From assembly GCF_009765365.1 (NCBI RefSeq), contig NZ_VTOM01000005.1:1-64000 (forward strand): a stretch of 64,000 nt of DNA, given 5' to 3'. A program made the translations under genes and the position numbers. Position 1 is the first letter of the stretch. Each line of letters starts with the position of its first letter. Shown in pieces: positions 55,626 through 64,000 of the stretch. This stretch comes from Antarcticirhabdus aurantiaca (lineage in GTDB: Bacteria; Pseudomonadota; Alphaproteobacteria; Rhizobiales; Rhizobiaceae). The notes beneath the pieces are model-generated. The model saw only the letters and a program-made list of their open reading frames with translations, ran no database searches and had not been told where the DNA came from.

Positions 55626-56660
55626 TTGTCAGTACATAAGGCCGCGGCGAGCCGCAGCTTCGAACGTCCCGCCGTGGATCTCGACGAGGTCACGATCCGC
55701 CGCTTGTCACGCCATTGCCTGCGCTTTCGCGATCCGGACGACCGGGCCGCCTGGTTCCAGTTCGGCACGACCCTGGCCCTCTTCCTCGCCGCGGCGGGGC
55801 TCATGCTCTTCGGGGCGGCGACCGGCAACTACGCCCTCCTGGCGCTGTTTCTTCCCGCGGGCGGGCTTCTCGTCCGCTTGTTCGGGGTGCAGCACGACTG
55901 CGGCCACAATTCCTTCTTCACGTCCCGGCGCCTCAACCGGTCCGTCGGACGCTTCCTCAGCCTCTTCACACTCACGCCCTTCGGCTACTGGAGCCGATCG
56001 CACGCGGTTCACCACACGACCGCCGGCGACCTCGGGCGGCGCGGGATCGGCGACGTCGACACGGTGACCATCGACGAGTACCGCCGGATGACGCCGGCCG
56101 CTCGGCGCCGCTATCGCCTCTACCGCAATCCGCTGCTGCTCCACGTGGTCGGGCCGCCGGTGTACTTCATCCTGTTCCAGCGCTCGCCCTTCGGGCAGTC
56201 GCTCCCGTTCAGGGACGCCTGGCGGAGCATCATGGGGCTGAACCTTGCCCTTCTTCTCGTCTATGGCGGGCTGATCGCCGCCTTCGGCGCCTCGGTCGTC
56301 GCCCTCGCGATCCTGCCGACCGCCTTTGTCGCATCCTGGGTCGGAGGCTGGCTCTTCTTCGTGCAGCATCAGTTCGAAGACACGCACTGGGAGGAGTCGG
56401 AGGACTGGAGCATGCAGCGCGCCGCGCTCATCGGCAGCTCCTACTACGTCATGCCGAAGGTCCTGCAGTGGTTCACCGGCAATATCGGGCTCCATCACAT
56501 CCACCACCTGAACTGCCGGATCCCGAACTATCGCCTGCAGGCCTGTCTCGACGGCGAGCCGATGCTGGGCAACCTGTCCCGGCTCTCCCTTCGCGACAGC
56601 TTCCGATGCATCGGGTTGGCCCTGTGGGATCCCGCGGCGCGCAAGCTCGTGGCGTTCTGA
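55626..56660 (+). CDS. Membrane fatty-acid desaturase
   Basis: This 344-residue membrane desaturase carries all three histidine boxes: HDCGH at 90-94, HAVHH at 126-130 and HHIHH at 290-294, which hold the di-iron centre. Four hydrophobic spans surround them. The acyl-lipid omega-6-type (FADS/DesA) look comes from FGVQHDCGHNSFF and TGNIGLHHIHHLN. The listed start is a TTG with no clear ribosome binding site. A GTG at 55674 (VDLDEVTIRR) could be the true start, since no conserved residue lies before it. A FabF-type ketosynthase gene follows, suggesting joint lipid modification. Confidence 0.88.
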   Translation: MSVHKAAASRSFERPAVDLDEVTIRRLSRHCLRFRDPDDRAAWFQFGTTLALFLAAAGLMLFGAATGNYALLALFLPAGGLLVRLFGVQHDCGHNSFFTSRRLNRSVGRFLSLFTLTPFGYWSRSHAVHHTTAGDLGRRGIGDVDTVTIDEYRRMTPAARRRYRLYRNPLLLHVVGPPVYFILFQRSPFGQSLPFRDAWRSIMGLNLALLLVYGGLIAAFGASVVALAILPTAFVASWVGGWLFFVQHQFEDTHWEESEDWSMQRAALIGSSYYVMPKVLQWFTGNIGLHHIHHLNCRIPNYRLQACLDGEPMLGNLSRLSLRDSFRCIGLALWDPAARKLVAF

Positions 56661-56723
56661 CCGATTTTGACCCACAGGCTTGGCAGGCGGAAACCGCCGA
56701 CGATCCGCACGCTGGTGTACTGA

Positions 56724-58004
56724 ATGGCCGCGCAAGACCCAGAGCGTATCGTCGTGACCGGCATGGGGGTCGTCTCGCCCCTGGGCGTCGGCGTCGAGCC
56801 CGTTTGGAGCCGTCTCGTCGCCGGCGGGTCGGGCATCCGCCGCCTCGACGATGACGCCGTCGTCGGCATCGGGTCCCGGATCGCGGGCGTCGTTCCCGGC
56901 CGGGACGAGGACGCGCACGGCTTCGACCTCGACGGCCTCGTGCCGTTCAAGGACCGCAAGAAGATGGATCGCTTCATCCACTTCGCGCTCGACGCCGCCG
57001 GCCAGGCCATCGCGCAGGCCGGCTGGACGCCGGACGACGGCGGGCGGGAGCGCACCGCGACGATCGTCGCCTCCGGCATCGGCGGCTTCCATTCCATGCT
57101 GGACGCCGTGACCACGGTCCAGACGCGCGGGCCCGGGCGCTTGTCGCCCTTCACCGTGTCCTCCTTCCTCGTCAATCTCGCCGCCGGCCAGATCTCGATC
57201 CGCCACGGCTTCAAGGGGCCGCTGGGCGCGCCGGTCACGGCCTGCGCGGCCAGCGTCCAGGCCATCGGGGACGGGATGCGGCTGATCCGCAGCGGCGAAG
57301 CCGACGTCGTTCTGTGCGGCGGGGCGGAGGCCTGCATCAGCCGCGTGACGCTGGCGAGCTTCGGCGCCGCCCGGGCCCTCTCGACCGGCTTCAACGACAG
57401 TCCCCGATCGGCCTCGCGCCCGTTCGACCGGAGCCGGGATGGCTTCGTCATGAGCGAGGGGGCGGGCATGCTGGTGCTCGAGAGCCTGCGGCACGCGCTC
57501 GATCGGGGCGCGACGCCGCTGGGCGAGATCTGCGGCTACGGCACCACGGCCGATGCGCACCATCCTACCGCCGCGCGGGCGGACGGGAACGGCGCCCAGC
57601 GAGCGATGCGCCTCGCCCTGTCCATGGCGCGCCTGCCGCCGGATGCGGTCGACTACATCAACGCCCACGCGACCTCGACGCCGATCGGGGATGCCAGCGA
57701 GCTCGCCGCCATCAAGGCCGTCTTCGCCGGCGCACCCGGCCCGGCCATCTCCTCGACCAAGTCGTCGAGCGGCCATCTTCTCGGCGCGGCCGGCGTGTTC
57801 GAGGTGATCGTGACGCTTCTGGCGCTGCGGGACGGGACGCTTCCCCCGAACCTGAACCTCGAGGACCCCGACGAGGTGGCCGAAGGGCTCGACCTGATCG
57901 GCCCGACGGCGCGCCGCTCCGGCGCCGACGTGGCCCTGTCCAACGCCTTCGGCTTCGGCGGCGTCAATGCCTCCGTCGTCCTGAAGCGCTGGTCCGGCGC
58001 CTGA
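56724..58004 (+). CDS. Beta-ketoacyl-ACP synthase II type (FabF-like)
   Basis: This 426-residue condensing enzyme has the active-site Cys174 in VTACAASVQA, His315 in NAHATSTPIGD and His351 in SSSGHLLGAAG, plus the conserved Lys in SSTKSSSGH. It would elongate acyl-ACP by condensation with malonyl-ACP. It lies 63 bases after the desaturase gene on the same strand and outside any obvious fab cluster, so it is probably a second FabF paralogue serving a special fatty acid rather than the housekeeping enzyme. That role is inferred. Confidence 0.9.
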   Translation: MAAQDPERIVVTGMGVVSPLGVGVEPVWSRLVAGGSGIRRLDDDAVVGIGSRIAGVVPGRDEDAHGFDLDGLVPFKDRKKMDRFIHFALDAAGQAIAQAGWTPDDGGRERTATIVASGIGGFHSMLDAVTTVQTRGPGRLSPFTVSSFLVNLAAGQISIRHGFKGPLGAPVTACAASVQAIGDGMRLIRSGEADVVLCGGAEACISRVTLASFGAARALSTGFNDSPRSASRPFDRSRDGFVMSEGAGMLVLESLRHALDRGATPLGEICGYGTTADAHHPTAARADGNGAQRAMRLALSMARLPPDAVDYINAHATSTPIGDASELAAIKAVFAGAPGPAISSTKSSSGHLLGAAGVFEVIVTLLALRDGTLPPNLNLEDPDEVAEGLDLIGPTARRSGADVALSNAFGFGGVNASVVLKRWSGA

Positions 58005-58056
58005 CGCGATCGGGCCGCTGGGCCGAGCCCTTGGGACGGCCGCAGGAGCGCGCCGT

Positions 58057-59286
58057 TTACCCGGCCGGCGCCGCGTCGGCGCGCCGCTGCGAGGCGTGGG
58101 ACACGGCGAAGATGGCGAGACCGAGGAGGCCGAGACCGGCTCCGACCCATCCCGTCGAGGCGTAGCCGTAGCCGGCCGAGATGGCGAGGCCGCCGAGCCA
58201 GGCGCCCGCGGCATTGGCGATGTTGAAGGCCGAGTGCATCGAGGCCGCCGCCAGGGTCTGGGCCTCGCCGGCGACGTCCATCAGCCGGGTCTGGACGGCC
58301 GGCGCCAGGGCGACGCCGAAGCCGATCAGGAACACGCCGAGGCACAGGAGGGCCGGGTGCTGCGCGGTCAGCGCGAAGGCGGCGAGCACGGCGATGTTGA
58401 AGCTCATCATGCCGCCCAGCGTCTTCATCAGCGCCCGGTCGGCGGCCCAGGCGCCGAGGATGTTGCCCGCGATCATGCCCGTGCCGAAGATCGCGAGGAT
58501 CACGGGAACGAAGGTCTCGGGCAGGCCGGCGACCTGCGTCGTCGTGGCGGCGATGTAGCTGAACACCGCGAACATGCCGCCGAAGCCGACCGCGGCGAAG
58601 GCGAAGGTCAGCCAGATCTGCGGGCGCATCAGCGCGCCGAGCTCCTTGCGCGCGCTGGCGCCTTCCCGGACTCGGTCGCGCGGCAGCGTCAGCCAGAGGA
58701 GGAGCACCGCGAGGAGGCCGATGCCGCCGACGAGGACGAACAGGGAGCGCCAGCCGAACTGCTGGCCGAGCCAGGTCGCCATCGGCGTGCCGACGAGTGT
58801 CGCGACCGTCAGGCCGAGCATGACCCGGCCGATCGATTGGGCACGCTGGCCGGGCGCGGCCACCGAGGCGGCGACGAGGGCGGCGACGCCGAAATACGCG
58901 CCGTGCGGCAGGCCGGAGACGAAGCGCAGAAAACCGAGCGTGACGGGATCCGGCGCGACGGCGCTCGCGAGGTTGCCGGCGCCGAAACCCAGCATCAGAA
59001 GAAGAAGGAGCGCGCGGCGGGGAAGCTTCGCGCCGAGAAGCGCGATGAGCGGCGCCCCGACGACGACTCCGAGCGCGTAGGCGCTGATCAGATGCCCCGC
59101 ATCGGGCAGGGAGATCCGCAGGCCGAGGGCGATGTCGGGCAGAAGTCCCATGATCGCGAACTCGCCCGTGCCGATGCCGAAACTGCCGAGAGCCAGGGCG
59201 AGGATGATCAGGGCGGCCGGGCGCGAAGCCTCGGTCGGCGCGTCGAGACCGTCGGCCGGCGCGTGGTCGAGGGCGGCTTCGGTCAT
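58057..59286 (-). CDS. MFS transporter, AraJ/YdhP-like exporter
   Basis: This 409-residue transporter has twelve predicted helices and the N-terminal signature FGIGTGEFAIMGLLPDIA, typical of the DHA1 sugar-efflux-like (AraJ, YdhP, NepI) exporters. Motif A-like LLGAKLPRRALLL and the helix-5 motif VMLGLTVATLVGTPMATWLG are present. Such proteins export drugs, nucleosides or arabinose-like sugars; the substrate is not visible. It converges with the FabF-like gene, with 52 bases between. Confidence 0.88.
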   Translation of the reverse strand: MTEAALDHAPADGLDAPTEASRPAALIILALALGSFGIGTGEFAIMGLLPDIALGLRISLPDAGHLISAYALGVVVGAPLIALLGAKLPRRALLLLLMLGFGAGNLASAVAPDPVTLGFLRFVSGLPHGAYFGVAALVAASVAAPGQRAQSIGRVMLGLTVATLVGTPMATWLGQQFGWRSLFVLVGGIGLLAVLLLWLTLPRDRVREGASARKELGALMRPQIWLTFAFAAVGFGGMFAVFSYIAATTTQVAGLPETFVPVILAIFGTGMIAGNILGAWAADRALMKTLGGMMSFNIAVLAAFALTAQHPALLCLGVFLIGFGVALAPAVQTRLMDVAGEAQTLAAASMHSAFNIANAAGAWLGGLAISAGYGYASTGWVGAGLGLLGLAIFAVSHASQRRADAAPAG

Positions 59287-59637
59287 GGACGGATCATCTC
59301 GTCGGCTCTTCGCAGGTGCGAAGAAGCTAAACCACGTGTCGACGCCCGCCTCCAGCCTCGGAATCGAGAACAATGGGTCGCGGAAAGCGGAGCCGGTCCG
59401 GCTCGAACCGCGCCGGTCCTCCGGAACTGCCTGGGTCCGCGCCCTTCCAATCTCGGCAGGACGGTCGGCGCGGGATGCTCGGACCGGTCGCGGGGACGTC
59501 GGCGTGTCTACCGATTTGGCGCAGCGGATCGACGCCCATCCGCACGCCGACCCCATGGGAAGCTCCGGCCCGTTGACCTATGACGTGATGTCCGTTCGCC
59601 GCCCGAGGCGTTGGACGGTGAGGGAGATGGTTTATCG
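59287..59637. promoter_or_regulatory. Divergent gap between two MFS genes
   Basis: About 350 bases, expected to hold promoters for both transporters. No operator or RNA element could be identified. Short frames inside are not protein-like. Confidence 0.3.
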
Positions 59638-60846
59638 ATGACGGCCCGCAGGAGCGTGAACCGCAATATCGTCGTCCTGACCCTGGCGCAGGCTCTCGGC
59701 GCGGCGGGTCCCCCGATCGTCTTCTCGCTTGGCGGGCTCGTCGGACAACGCTTGTCCGAGGACCCGGCCCTGATCACCTTGCCCGTCAGCCTCTTCAATC
59801 TCGGGCTGGCGCTCGGCACGCTTCCGGCCGGCGCGCTCGTTCGCCGGGGCGGCCGGCGAAACGCCTACCTCCTCGGCGCGCTGCTCGGCGTGGCTGGAGG
59901 CTGCCTTGCGGCCGCCGGCATCATCCTGGAATCCTTCGCCGCCTTCTGCCTCGGCACGTTCGCGTCCGGCGCCTATGCGGCTTTCGTTCAAAGCTACCGC
60001 TTCGCGGCGGCCGACGGGCTCGAGGAACCGCAGCGAGCCAAGGCGATCTCGTTCGTCATGGTCGGCGGCCTTCTCGCCGCCGTGATCGGGCCGCAGATCG
60101 TCATCTGGACGAAGGGCGCGGTGGAAGGCGCCCCGTTCGCCGGGAGCTTCCTCGGCCAGGCGGCGCTCGGCCTTCTCGCTCTTCCGGTCCTGCTTCTGCT
60201 GCGCCAGCCCGCGGCGGAACGATCGGGGCCGCGCGGGGAGGGGCGCTCCCTGGGCGCGTTCCTCCGAATGCCGCGCTACATCCTCGCGGTCGGGGCCGGG
60301 GTCGTGTCCTACGGCCTGATGACCTTTGTCATGACGGCGGCGCCCATCGCCATGGTCGGCCATGGGCACTCGGTGGATCACGCGGCCCTGGGCATCCAGT
60401 GGCACGTGCTCGCCATGTTCGGGCCCAGCTTCTTCACCGGTCAGTTGATCGCCCGCTTCGGGAAGGAGACGATCACCGCCGCCGGGCTGCTTCTGATCGC
60501 CGGCTCGGCGGTGCTCGCCCTAACGGGCCTCGGCTTGCACACCTTCTGGGGCTCGCTCATCCTTCTCGGCCTCGGCTGGAACTTCGGCTTCATCGGCGCC
60601 ACGGCGATGATCACCGATTGCCACTCGCCGGCCGAACGCGGGGTCGCTCAGGGCGCCAACGACTTCATCGTTTTCGGCCTCGTCGCCGCGGCATCCTTCT
60701 TCTCGGGCTCTCTTCTGCACAGCTCGGGCTGGAGCATGGTCAACTGGGTGGTCTTCCCGGCCGTGGCCCTGGTCGTGGTCCCGCTGCTCTGGCGCATCGG
60801 CTCGGCCGGATCGGCCCCGACGCTGGTCAGCCGAACGAAACCCTGA
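59638..60846 (+). CDS. MFS transporter, unknown substrate
   Basis: This 402-residue transporter has twelve predicted helices. The start at 59638 (MTARRSVNRN) has AGGGAG upstream, and frames from earlier start codons add only non-family residues. Features include LAQALGAAGPPIVFSLGGLVG in helix 1, motif A-like GALVRRGGRRNAYL, a central charged loop (RQPAAERSGPRGEGRS) and HSPAERGVAQGANDFIVFG near helix 10. It belongs to the drug-efflux-like MFS group. The adjacent divergent MFS gene is only distantly similar. Confidence 0.85.
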   Translation: MTARRSVNRNIVVLTLAQALGAAGPPIVFSLGGLVGQRLSEDPALITLPVSLFNLGLALGTLPAGALVRRGGRRNAYLLGALLGVAGGCLAAAGIILESFAAFCLGTFASGAYAAFVQSYRFAAADGLEEPQRAKAISFVMVGGLLAAVIGPQIVIWTKGAVEGAPFAGSFLGQAALGLLALPVLLLLRQPAAERSGPRGEGRSLGAFLRMPRYILAVGAGVVSYGLMTFVMTAAPIAMVGHGHSVDHAALGIQWHVLAMFGPSFFTGQLIARFGKETITAAGLLLIAGSAVLALTGLGLHTFWGSLILLGLGWNFGFIGATAMITDCHSPAERGVAQGANDFIVFGLVAAASFFSGSLLHSSGWSMVNWVVFPAVALVVVPLLWRIGSAGSAPTLVSRTKP

Positions 60847-60928
60847 TCGGCCTTCGAAACCCGAGCCACGACAGGACGCCCGCACGTCGTCGAAGCCTCA
60901 CCGAACTCGGCCTGTGCCCGTTCGAAAG

Positions 60929-60949
60929 CGCTCCCCTGCCAAGGGAGCG
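60929..60949. terminator. Small hairpin between convergent genes
   Basis: CGCTCCC (60929-60935) and GGGAGCG (60943-60949) form a seven-base stem with a seven-base loop between the rightward MFS gene and the leftward small membrane protein. There is no T run. It may be a bidirectional terminator. Confidence 0.35.
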
Positions 60950-60989
60950 TCCGGGAGCTTTCGGCAAGGACTTGAACGGAGCGCCCGTC

Positions 60990-61202
60990 CTACTGCGAGG
61001 TGGCGGCAGGCCCTGCCGTCGTGTTGGCGCTGCTTCCGGGGGCCCCGCCCTGGCCGGCCGTTCCGGCGACCTGCGTCAGGGAGAAGACGACCAAGCCAAC
61101 CATGGCGATGATCAGCGCTGCCACGCAGATCAGAAACACGATGCGCCTCGAGGGCGCAAATCGGCCGGCGGTGTCGCGTGGGTCGTGGCTCGGCGCCGGC
61201 AT
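60990..61202 (-). CDS. Small single-span membrane protein (70 residues)
   Basis: The ATG at 61202 (MPAPSHDPRDTAGRF) has GGGAGAAA about ten bases upstream. A basic stretch (FAPSRR) is followed by one membrane helix (IVFLICVAALIIAMVGLVVF) and a flexible Gly/Ala/Ser tail. It is probably an inner-membrane protein with its tail in the periplasm. Function unknown. Confidence 0.65.
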   Translation of the reverse strand: MPAPSHDPRDTAGRFAPSRRIVFLICVAALIIAMVGLVVFSLTQVAGTAGQGGAPGSSANTTAGPAATSQ

Positions 61203-61322
61203 CGCATGTTTCTCCCTGTCCGCAGAGCCACTTGGGGCGCGCGGCGGGCAGCGCAACCCGCGGATCGGGACAGTCCGGAAACCATGACGACGAGCCCCCG
61301 GCCGTCCGATGCAGGTTTCCTC

Positions 61323-62576
61323 CTATTCAAGATCGACATGCGTTGGCGCGAAAACGGCCTCTTCCTTCGCCCCCGTGACGGCCCCCACCATCGTCCGGCT
61401 CCGGCCGACAGCCGCCTTGAGCCAGCATTGCTTCGTTTGCGGCACGAAGGTGAAGGCCGCGCAGGCCGCTTCGTTCACGCAGGCCAGGCGGCAGTCGAAC
61501 TCGGTGAAGGCATCAGGCTGCGGCCGACGCGACAGGTCGTGGCCGGGAATGTCCACGTTCCGGTAGATGCCGGTGTTCGGGTCGATCGCGCCGAAGGAGT
61601 AGGTGATGGCATCCGGCTCCATGCGGCTGAGAAGCCGGCTGGAGATCGCCGCCGAGTTCCCGTCCAACTGCCCCTGGCTGCTCTTCAGGAAGCAGTTCGG
61701 CCCGCGGTGCATGGGCGTCATCGTGTTGAACGTGAAGGCCCTGCAGCTCGCATCGGTGACGCAGGCGATGGCGCAGGCGGGCGCGTCTGCGACCGAGGTC
61801 ATTCCGATGTCCCGCCCGACGAAGTCCAGCCCTCGATAGAGCGCCATGCGATCGGGCCGCGCAGGATCGCTGTCGATAGTCGAAGACGGGGGCGACGAGA
61901 GCGATGCCGAAGCGCTGGGTGGTTCCGCCGGCCCGCTGTCCGGAGCGGCCGGCGCGAGGGGCGCGGCTCTCGAGGGTGCCCAGGCGCTTGCTCCGGCCTC
62001 GTCGTCTTCCCCGGTCGTCACCTGGTATCGCCGCATCTCGGCAGCGGTGAGGTAGCGCATATCGCCGCTGTCGATGGTCAGGCTGAGCTGCAGGAGGCCG
62101 GGATCGACGCCCATCTCCGTCATGTAACCCATGAGGTCGGCGGTGCCGGCCTGAATGGCGGAGACCGCCTCGGCCGTGCTCATGCCGGTCGTCGGCGCGA
62201 GGGAGGACTGATGAACGCCGATAGCGCCCGTCTGCGCGAAGCGGTTCACGCCGCCGAGAAAAGCCAGAGCGCAGGCGGAGGCGCAATCAGCTTGCCTGAT
62301 CTGTAGCGTGGACAGGCCGAGGGCGCGGATCATGCGTCCGAAGCGTTTTGCCGCATCGACGTTGCTGCCCGGCGAATGGAAGGTGACGAGCGTGGCGCCC
62401 GTTTCCCGGGCTTTCTCCACCAGGCGCGTCGCGTCATCCTCGAAGACGAACTCGCCCTGCACCACGAGAACAGGTGGGCCGTCGCTCATGGGCATCGCAT
62501 CCACCGTCACGGCCCGCGCCGGCAGGCTCGCGAGCATCATGGCGGCTGCGATGAGGAGACGTGACCACGAAGGCAT
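61323..62576 (-). CDS. Periplasmic ClpP-like protein with two PAN/Apple domains
   Basis: This 417-residue protein has a signal peptide (LLIAAAMMLASLPARA). Residues 35-190 resemble the COG3904 ClpP/crotonase-like group: ATLVTFHSPGSNVDAAKRFG, a candidate nucleophile S100 in QADCASACALAFLGG and H122 in GAIGVHQSS. A Pro/Ser-rich linker (200-245) leads to two PAN-type domains (about 250-300 and 340-410) with paired cysteines (CAIACVTDASCRAFTFN; CRLACVNEAACAAFTFV). PAN modules bind proteins or sugars. The domain mix suggests a periplasmic hydrolase-like protein with a recognition tail. Activity is not proven by sequence. Confidence 0.8.
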   Translation of the reverse strand: MPSWSRLLIAAAMMLASLPARAVTVDAMPMSDGPPVLVVQGEFVFEDDATRLVEKARETGATLVTFHSPGSNVDAAKRFGRMIRALGLSTLQIRQADCASACALAFLGGVNRFAQTGAIGVHQSSLAPTTGMSTAEAVSAIQAGTADLMGYMTEMGVDPGLLQLSLTIDSGDMRYLTAAEMRRYQVTTGEDDEAGASAWAPSRAAPLAPAAPDSGPAEPPSASASLSSPPSSTIDSDPARPDRMALYRGLDFVGRDIGMTSVADAPACAIACVTDASCRAFTFNTMTPMHRGPNCFLKSSQGQLDGNSAAISSRLLSRMEPDAITYSFGAIDPNTGIYRNVDIPGHDLSRRPQPDAFTEFDCRLACVNEAACAAFTFVPQTKQCWLKAAVGRSRTMVGAVTGAKEEAVFAPTHVDLE

Positions 62577-62874
62577 GAAGGAGACTCCCGACGGCTACGA
62601 TGCCGCCTGGCGGTCATAGTTGCCGGAACCGCTGGTCCTGCCAACAGGCTTGCGTGCCGTAGGGTGAATCTCCGCGCAGCCGCCGAGGCCGCTCGCCCTT
62701 TCGAGAGATGCGCGTATGGCTCTAACTGCTGCCGACGCAGCCGCGAAAATCGTCGAGCGCCTGTTTGCTGCTCCGGTACGCCGATCATGGAAGCGAGAAC
62801 CGGCAATATCGGGTGTGCTCTCATGCTCGTTTTTCTGAAGATGTTTCGGCAACAGGGTGGCCACGGCTGGACTG
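62577..62874. other. Non-coding gap
   Basis: About 300 bases between leftward genes. Frames on both strands are low-complexity or lack ribosome sites. AT-richer sequence at 62815-62850 may belong to the promoter of the ClpP-like gene. Nothing else was identified. Confidence 0.25.
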
Positions 62875-63084
62875 TCAGTCGCCGCCACCGCCGCCGTCAC
62901 CACCATCACCACCATCCGCCCCGTTGTCGCAACTGGCAGAGTTGTCGCCGCTCTCGCCGCTTCCATAGCTGTCGCCGTTTCGGCGAGGCCTTCTCCGTTC
63001 GGGCCGCCTTCGAAGCAGCATCCACAGGACCGCGGCCGAAGCGGCGATGACGAGGGCCAGGGGGAGCGGATCGATCCCGATCAC
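62875..63084 (-). CDS. Small membrane protein with a Gly/Asp-rich tail
   Basis: This 69-residue protein starts at a GTG three bases after the stop of the upstream gene. One membrane helix (LPLALVIAASAAVLWMLL) is followed by a very basic patch (RRRPERRRPRRN) and a low-complexity tail of Ser, Asp and Gly (GADGGDGGDGGGGGD). Tails of this kind are frequent on small membrane proteins of Hyphomicrobiales. Function unknown. Probably translated together with the secreted protein upstream. Confidence 0.65.
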   Translation of the reverse strand: MIGIDPLPLALVIAASAAVLWMLLRRRPERRRPRRNGDSYGSGESGDNSASCDNGADGGDGGDGGGGGD

Positions 63085-63087
63085 GGC

Positions 63088-63510
63088 TCAGTAGACCTCG
63101 ACGTGGATGTAGTCGCCGACGCTTCCGCGGCCCCAGACTTCGACCCGGACCACCGCGCCCCCATCCACGATCGCACGCGCGGCAGCCGGCGCCATCCGGC
63201 CGGCCGAGAGCATGCCCTCCAGCGCGGCCCGGTTGCCTTGGGATGCGAAGAAGGCATCGCCCTGGTCGCCGCGCTGGCGCAGGCCGTAGGCGTGGACGTT
63301 CGCCCGGTCCTGGCGCAGGATCGCCGCCGGCCGCGTCAGGCGCACGCCGCTCGAATTGAACAGGTCGTCGTGCCCGATATACGCCGTATAGGCTTCCAGA
63401 AGAGCTGGCTGGCGGCTGCGGGGCGCCATGACGACGTCGGCCTGGGCGAGGGCCTCAGATCCGGTCGCGAGGGTCAGCAGCGCGACGAGGGCGGGGCGGG
63501 TGAAGCGCAT
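63088..63510 (-). CDS. Secreted hypothetical protein (140 residues)
   Basis: The start at 63510 has a perfect AGGAGG four bases upstream; upstream in-frame sequence is ignored for that reason. A signal peptide (ALVALLTLATGSEALA) is followed by a mature part of about 117 residues (LLEAYTAYIGHDDLFNSSGV, AAILRQDRANVHAYGLRQRG, VVRVEVWGRGSVGDYIHVEV). Length and strand pattern suggest a small periplasmic fold. Family not recognised. Confidence 0.7.
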   Translation of the reverse strand: MRFTRPALVALLTLATGSEALAQADVVMAPRSRQPALLEAYTAYIGHDDLFNSSGVRLTRPAAILRQDRANVHAYGLRQRGDQGDAFFASQGNRAALEGMLSAGRMAPAAARAIVDGGAVVRVEVWGRGSVGDYIHVEVY

Positions 63511-63737
63511 GGTTCCTCCTGTTTGGAGGAGCCTGCCATTGGTCGGGAAAGGAGGGAAGCAGGGGCCCAACCGACGGCGGCGATAGAACACACGGTGGAG
63601 GCCGTGGAGGTCGCCGACGAAACAGGCCGGCAGGTCGATGCCGCTCACGGCCGAGACGTTTCAGTCGCTCCGGTCCCTTCAACCGATCGATCGGGCGCCT
63701 TGTCATCCTGGCCTGGGTTCGTCCCTGCAAGAACGGG

Positions 63738-64000
63738 TCACAAGGCGTTCTTGAGGTCCACGATCGGCGGATTTGTGAGCGTCGGCGGCGGGTTCCGTCC
63801 GGCTTGGCCGGCGGGCGCGATCACCGAGACGCGAACCTCGCCGTCGGTGACATAGCGGTCGCCTTCGCCGTTGCGCCCGTCGAGCGTCGGACCGACGCCG
63901 CTGATCTCGTAGGTCTGGATGATCCGCCCGGTCCGCGCGAGATCGGCCGAGAGAGCGTCGCGCATCGCGTCGACGTTCGGGTCGATCGCGTGGGTGACGG
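63738..64000 (-). CDS. Hypothetical protein, C-terminal part (runs off window)
   Basis: The frame is open to the window edge and reads THAIDPNVDAMRDALSADLA before the first internal ATG at 63965, so the gene very likely starts beyond base 64000. The visible part continues with GRIIQTYEISGVGPTLDGRN, GDRYVTDGEVRVSVIAP and ends NPPIVDLKNAL. It looks like a soluble or periplasmic beta-rich protein. The family is not recognised. Confidence 0.55.
   Translation of the reverse strand, partial: VTHAIDPNVDAMRDALSADLARTGRIIQTYEISGVGPTLDGRNGEGDRYVTDGEVRVSVIAPAGQAGRNPPPTLTNPPIVDLKNAL

Noticed and set aside
62595-62966. A 123-codon leftward frame next to the ClpP-like gene.
   Set aside because: It overlaps the better-supported small membrane protein gene, starts in low-complexity Ala/Thr/Val sequence and lacks a ribosome site.
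1-64000. CRISPR arrays, rRNA genes and prophage structural genes.
   Set aside because: No regularly spaced repeats, no rRNA-like sequence and no capsid, tail or lysis genes were seen.

Overview
The window is high-GC (about 70 percent by eye) and reads like the chromosome of an alphaproteobacterium, most likely of the order Hyphomicrobiales. Pointers to this are the ExoD-family protein, a DUF3768 protein, the periplasmic ClpP-like (COG3904) protein, small Gly/Asp-rich membrane proteins and codon use. I cannot name the genus.

Bases 1 to about 10.6 kb are an integrated island. Its right edge is a tRNA-Arg(ACG) gene (10587-10663) with a tyrosine recombinase next to the tRNA 3' end. The left part holds the end of an IS256-type element that seems to have cut a zinc-finger gene, an unknown 336-residue protein, a DUF3768 protein and a possible papain-like cysteine protease. 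Its core (3.8-8.3 kb, visibly lower GC) is a three-gene overlapping operon: a 971-residue sensor kinase, a stand-alone receiver, and a receiver fused to a nucleoside-phosphorylase-fold domain. This matches the Detocs anti-phage two-component system (dtcA-dtcB-dtcC), in which the effector cleaves ATP. It is the most notable system in the window.

Beyond the tRNA the sequence looks like ordinary host chromosome. At 11-16 kb a leftward sulfur-acquisition set holds a two-domain rhodanese, a YeeE/YedE thiosulfate-type transporter and a sulfonate/taurine ABC transporter. The binding-protein gene of that transporter carries a stop and a frameshift. At 16.7-21.1 kb are a secreted copper-radical oxidase of the galactose oxidase type with two ricin-type lectin domains, a SCO1 copper chaperone and a membrane protein. 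At 21.2-32.5 kb is a complete type II secretion set, split into leftward gspL-M-C and rightward gspE-F-H-I-J-D-K, then a small prepilin peptidase and gspG. The oxidase may be its cargo. The gspD start carries a striking 21-bp perfect inverted repeat.

At 32.6-37.1 kb are ExoD, small envelope proteins and an OmpR-type two-component pair next to an OB-fold periplasmic protein. At 37.4-42.4 kb is an HlyD / double-ATPase / permease ABC-2 exporter. At 42.6-46.6 kb is an intact ssuA-C-B transporter with an FMN monooxygenase for organosulfur desulfonation. At 46.8-51.3 kb two related hybrid histidine kinases converge. The rest (51.4-64 kb) holds a small ATPase pair, lipoproteins, an ADP-ribosylglycohydrolase, a fatty-acid desaturase with a FabF-type ketosynthase, two MFS transporters, a ClpP-like/PAN periplasmic protein and small envelope proteins. 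The last gene runs off the window. No rRNA, CRISPR array or prophage structural genes were seen.
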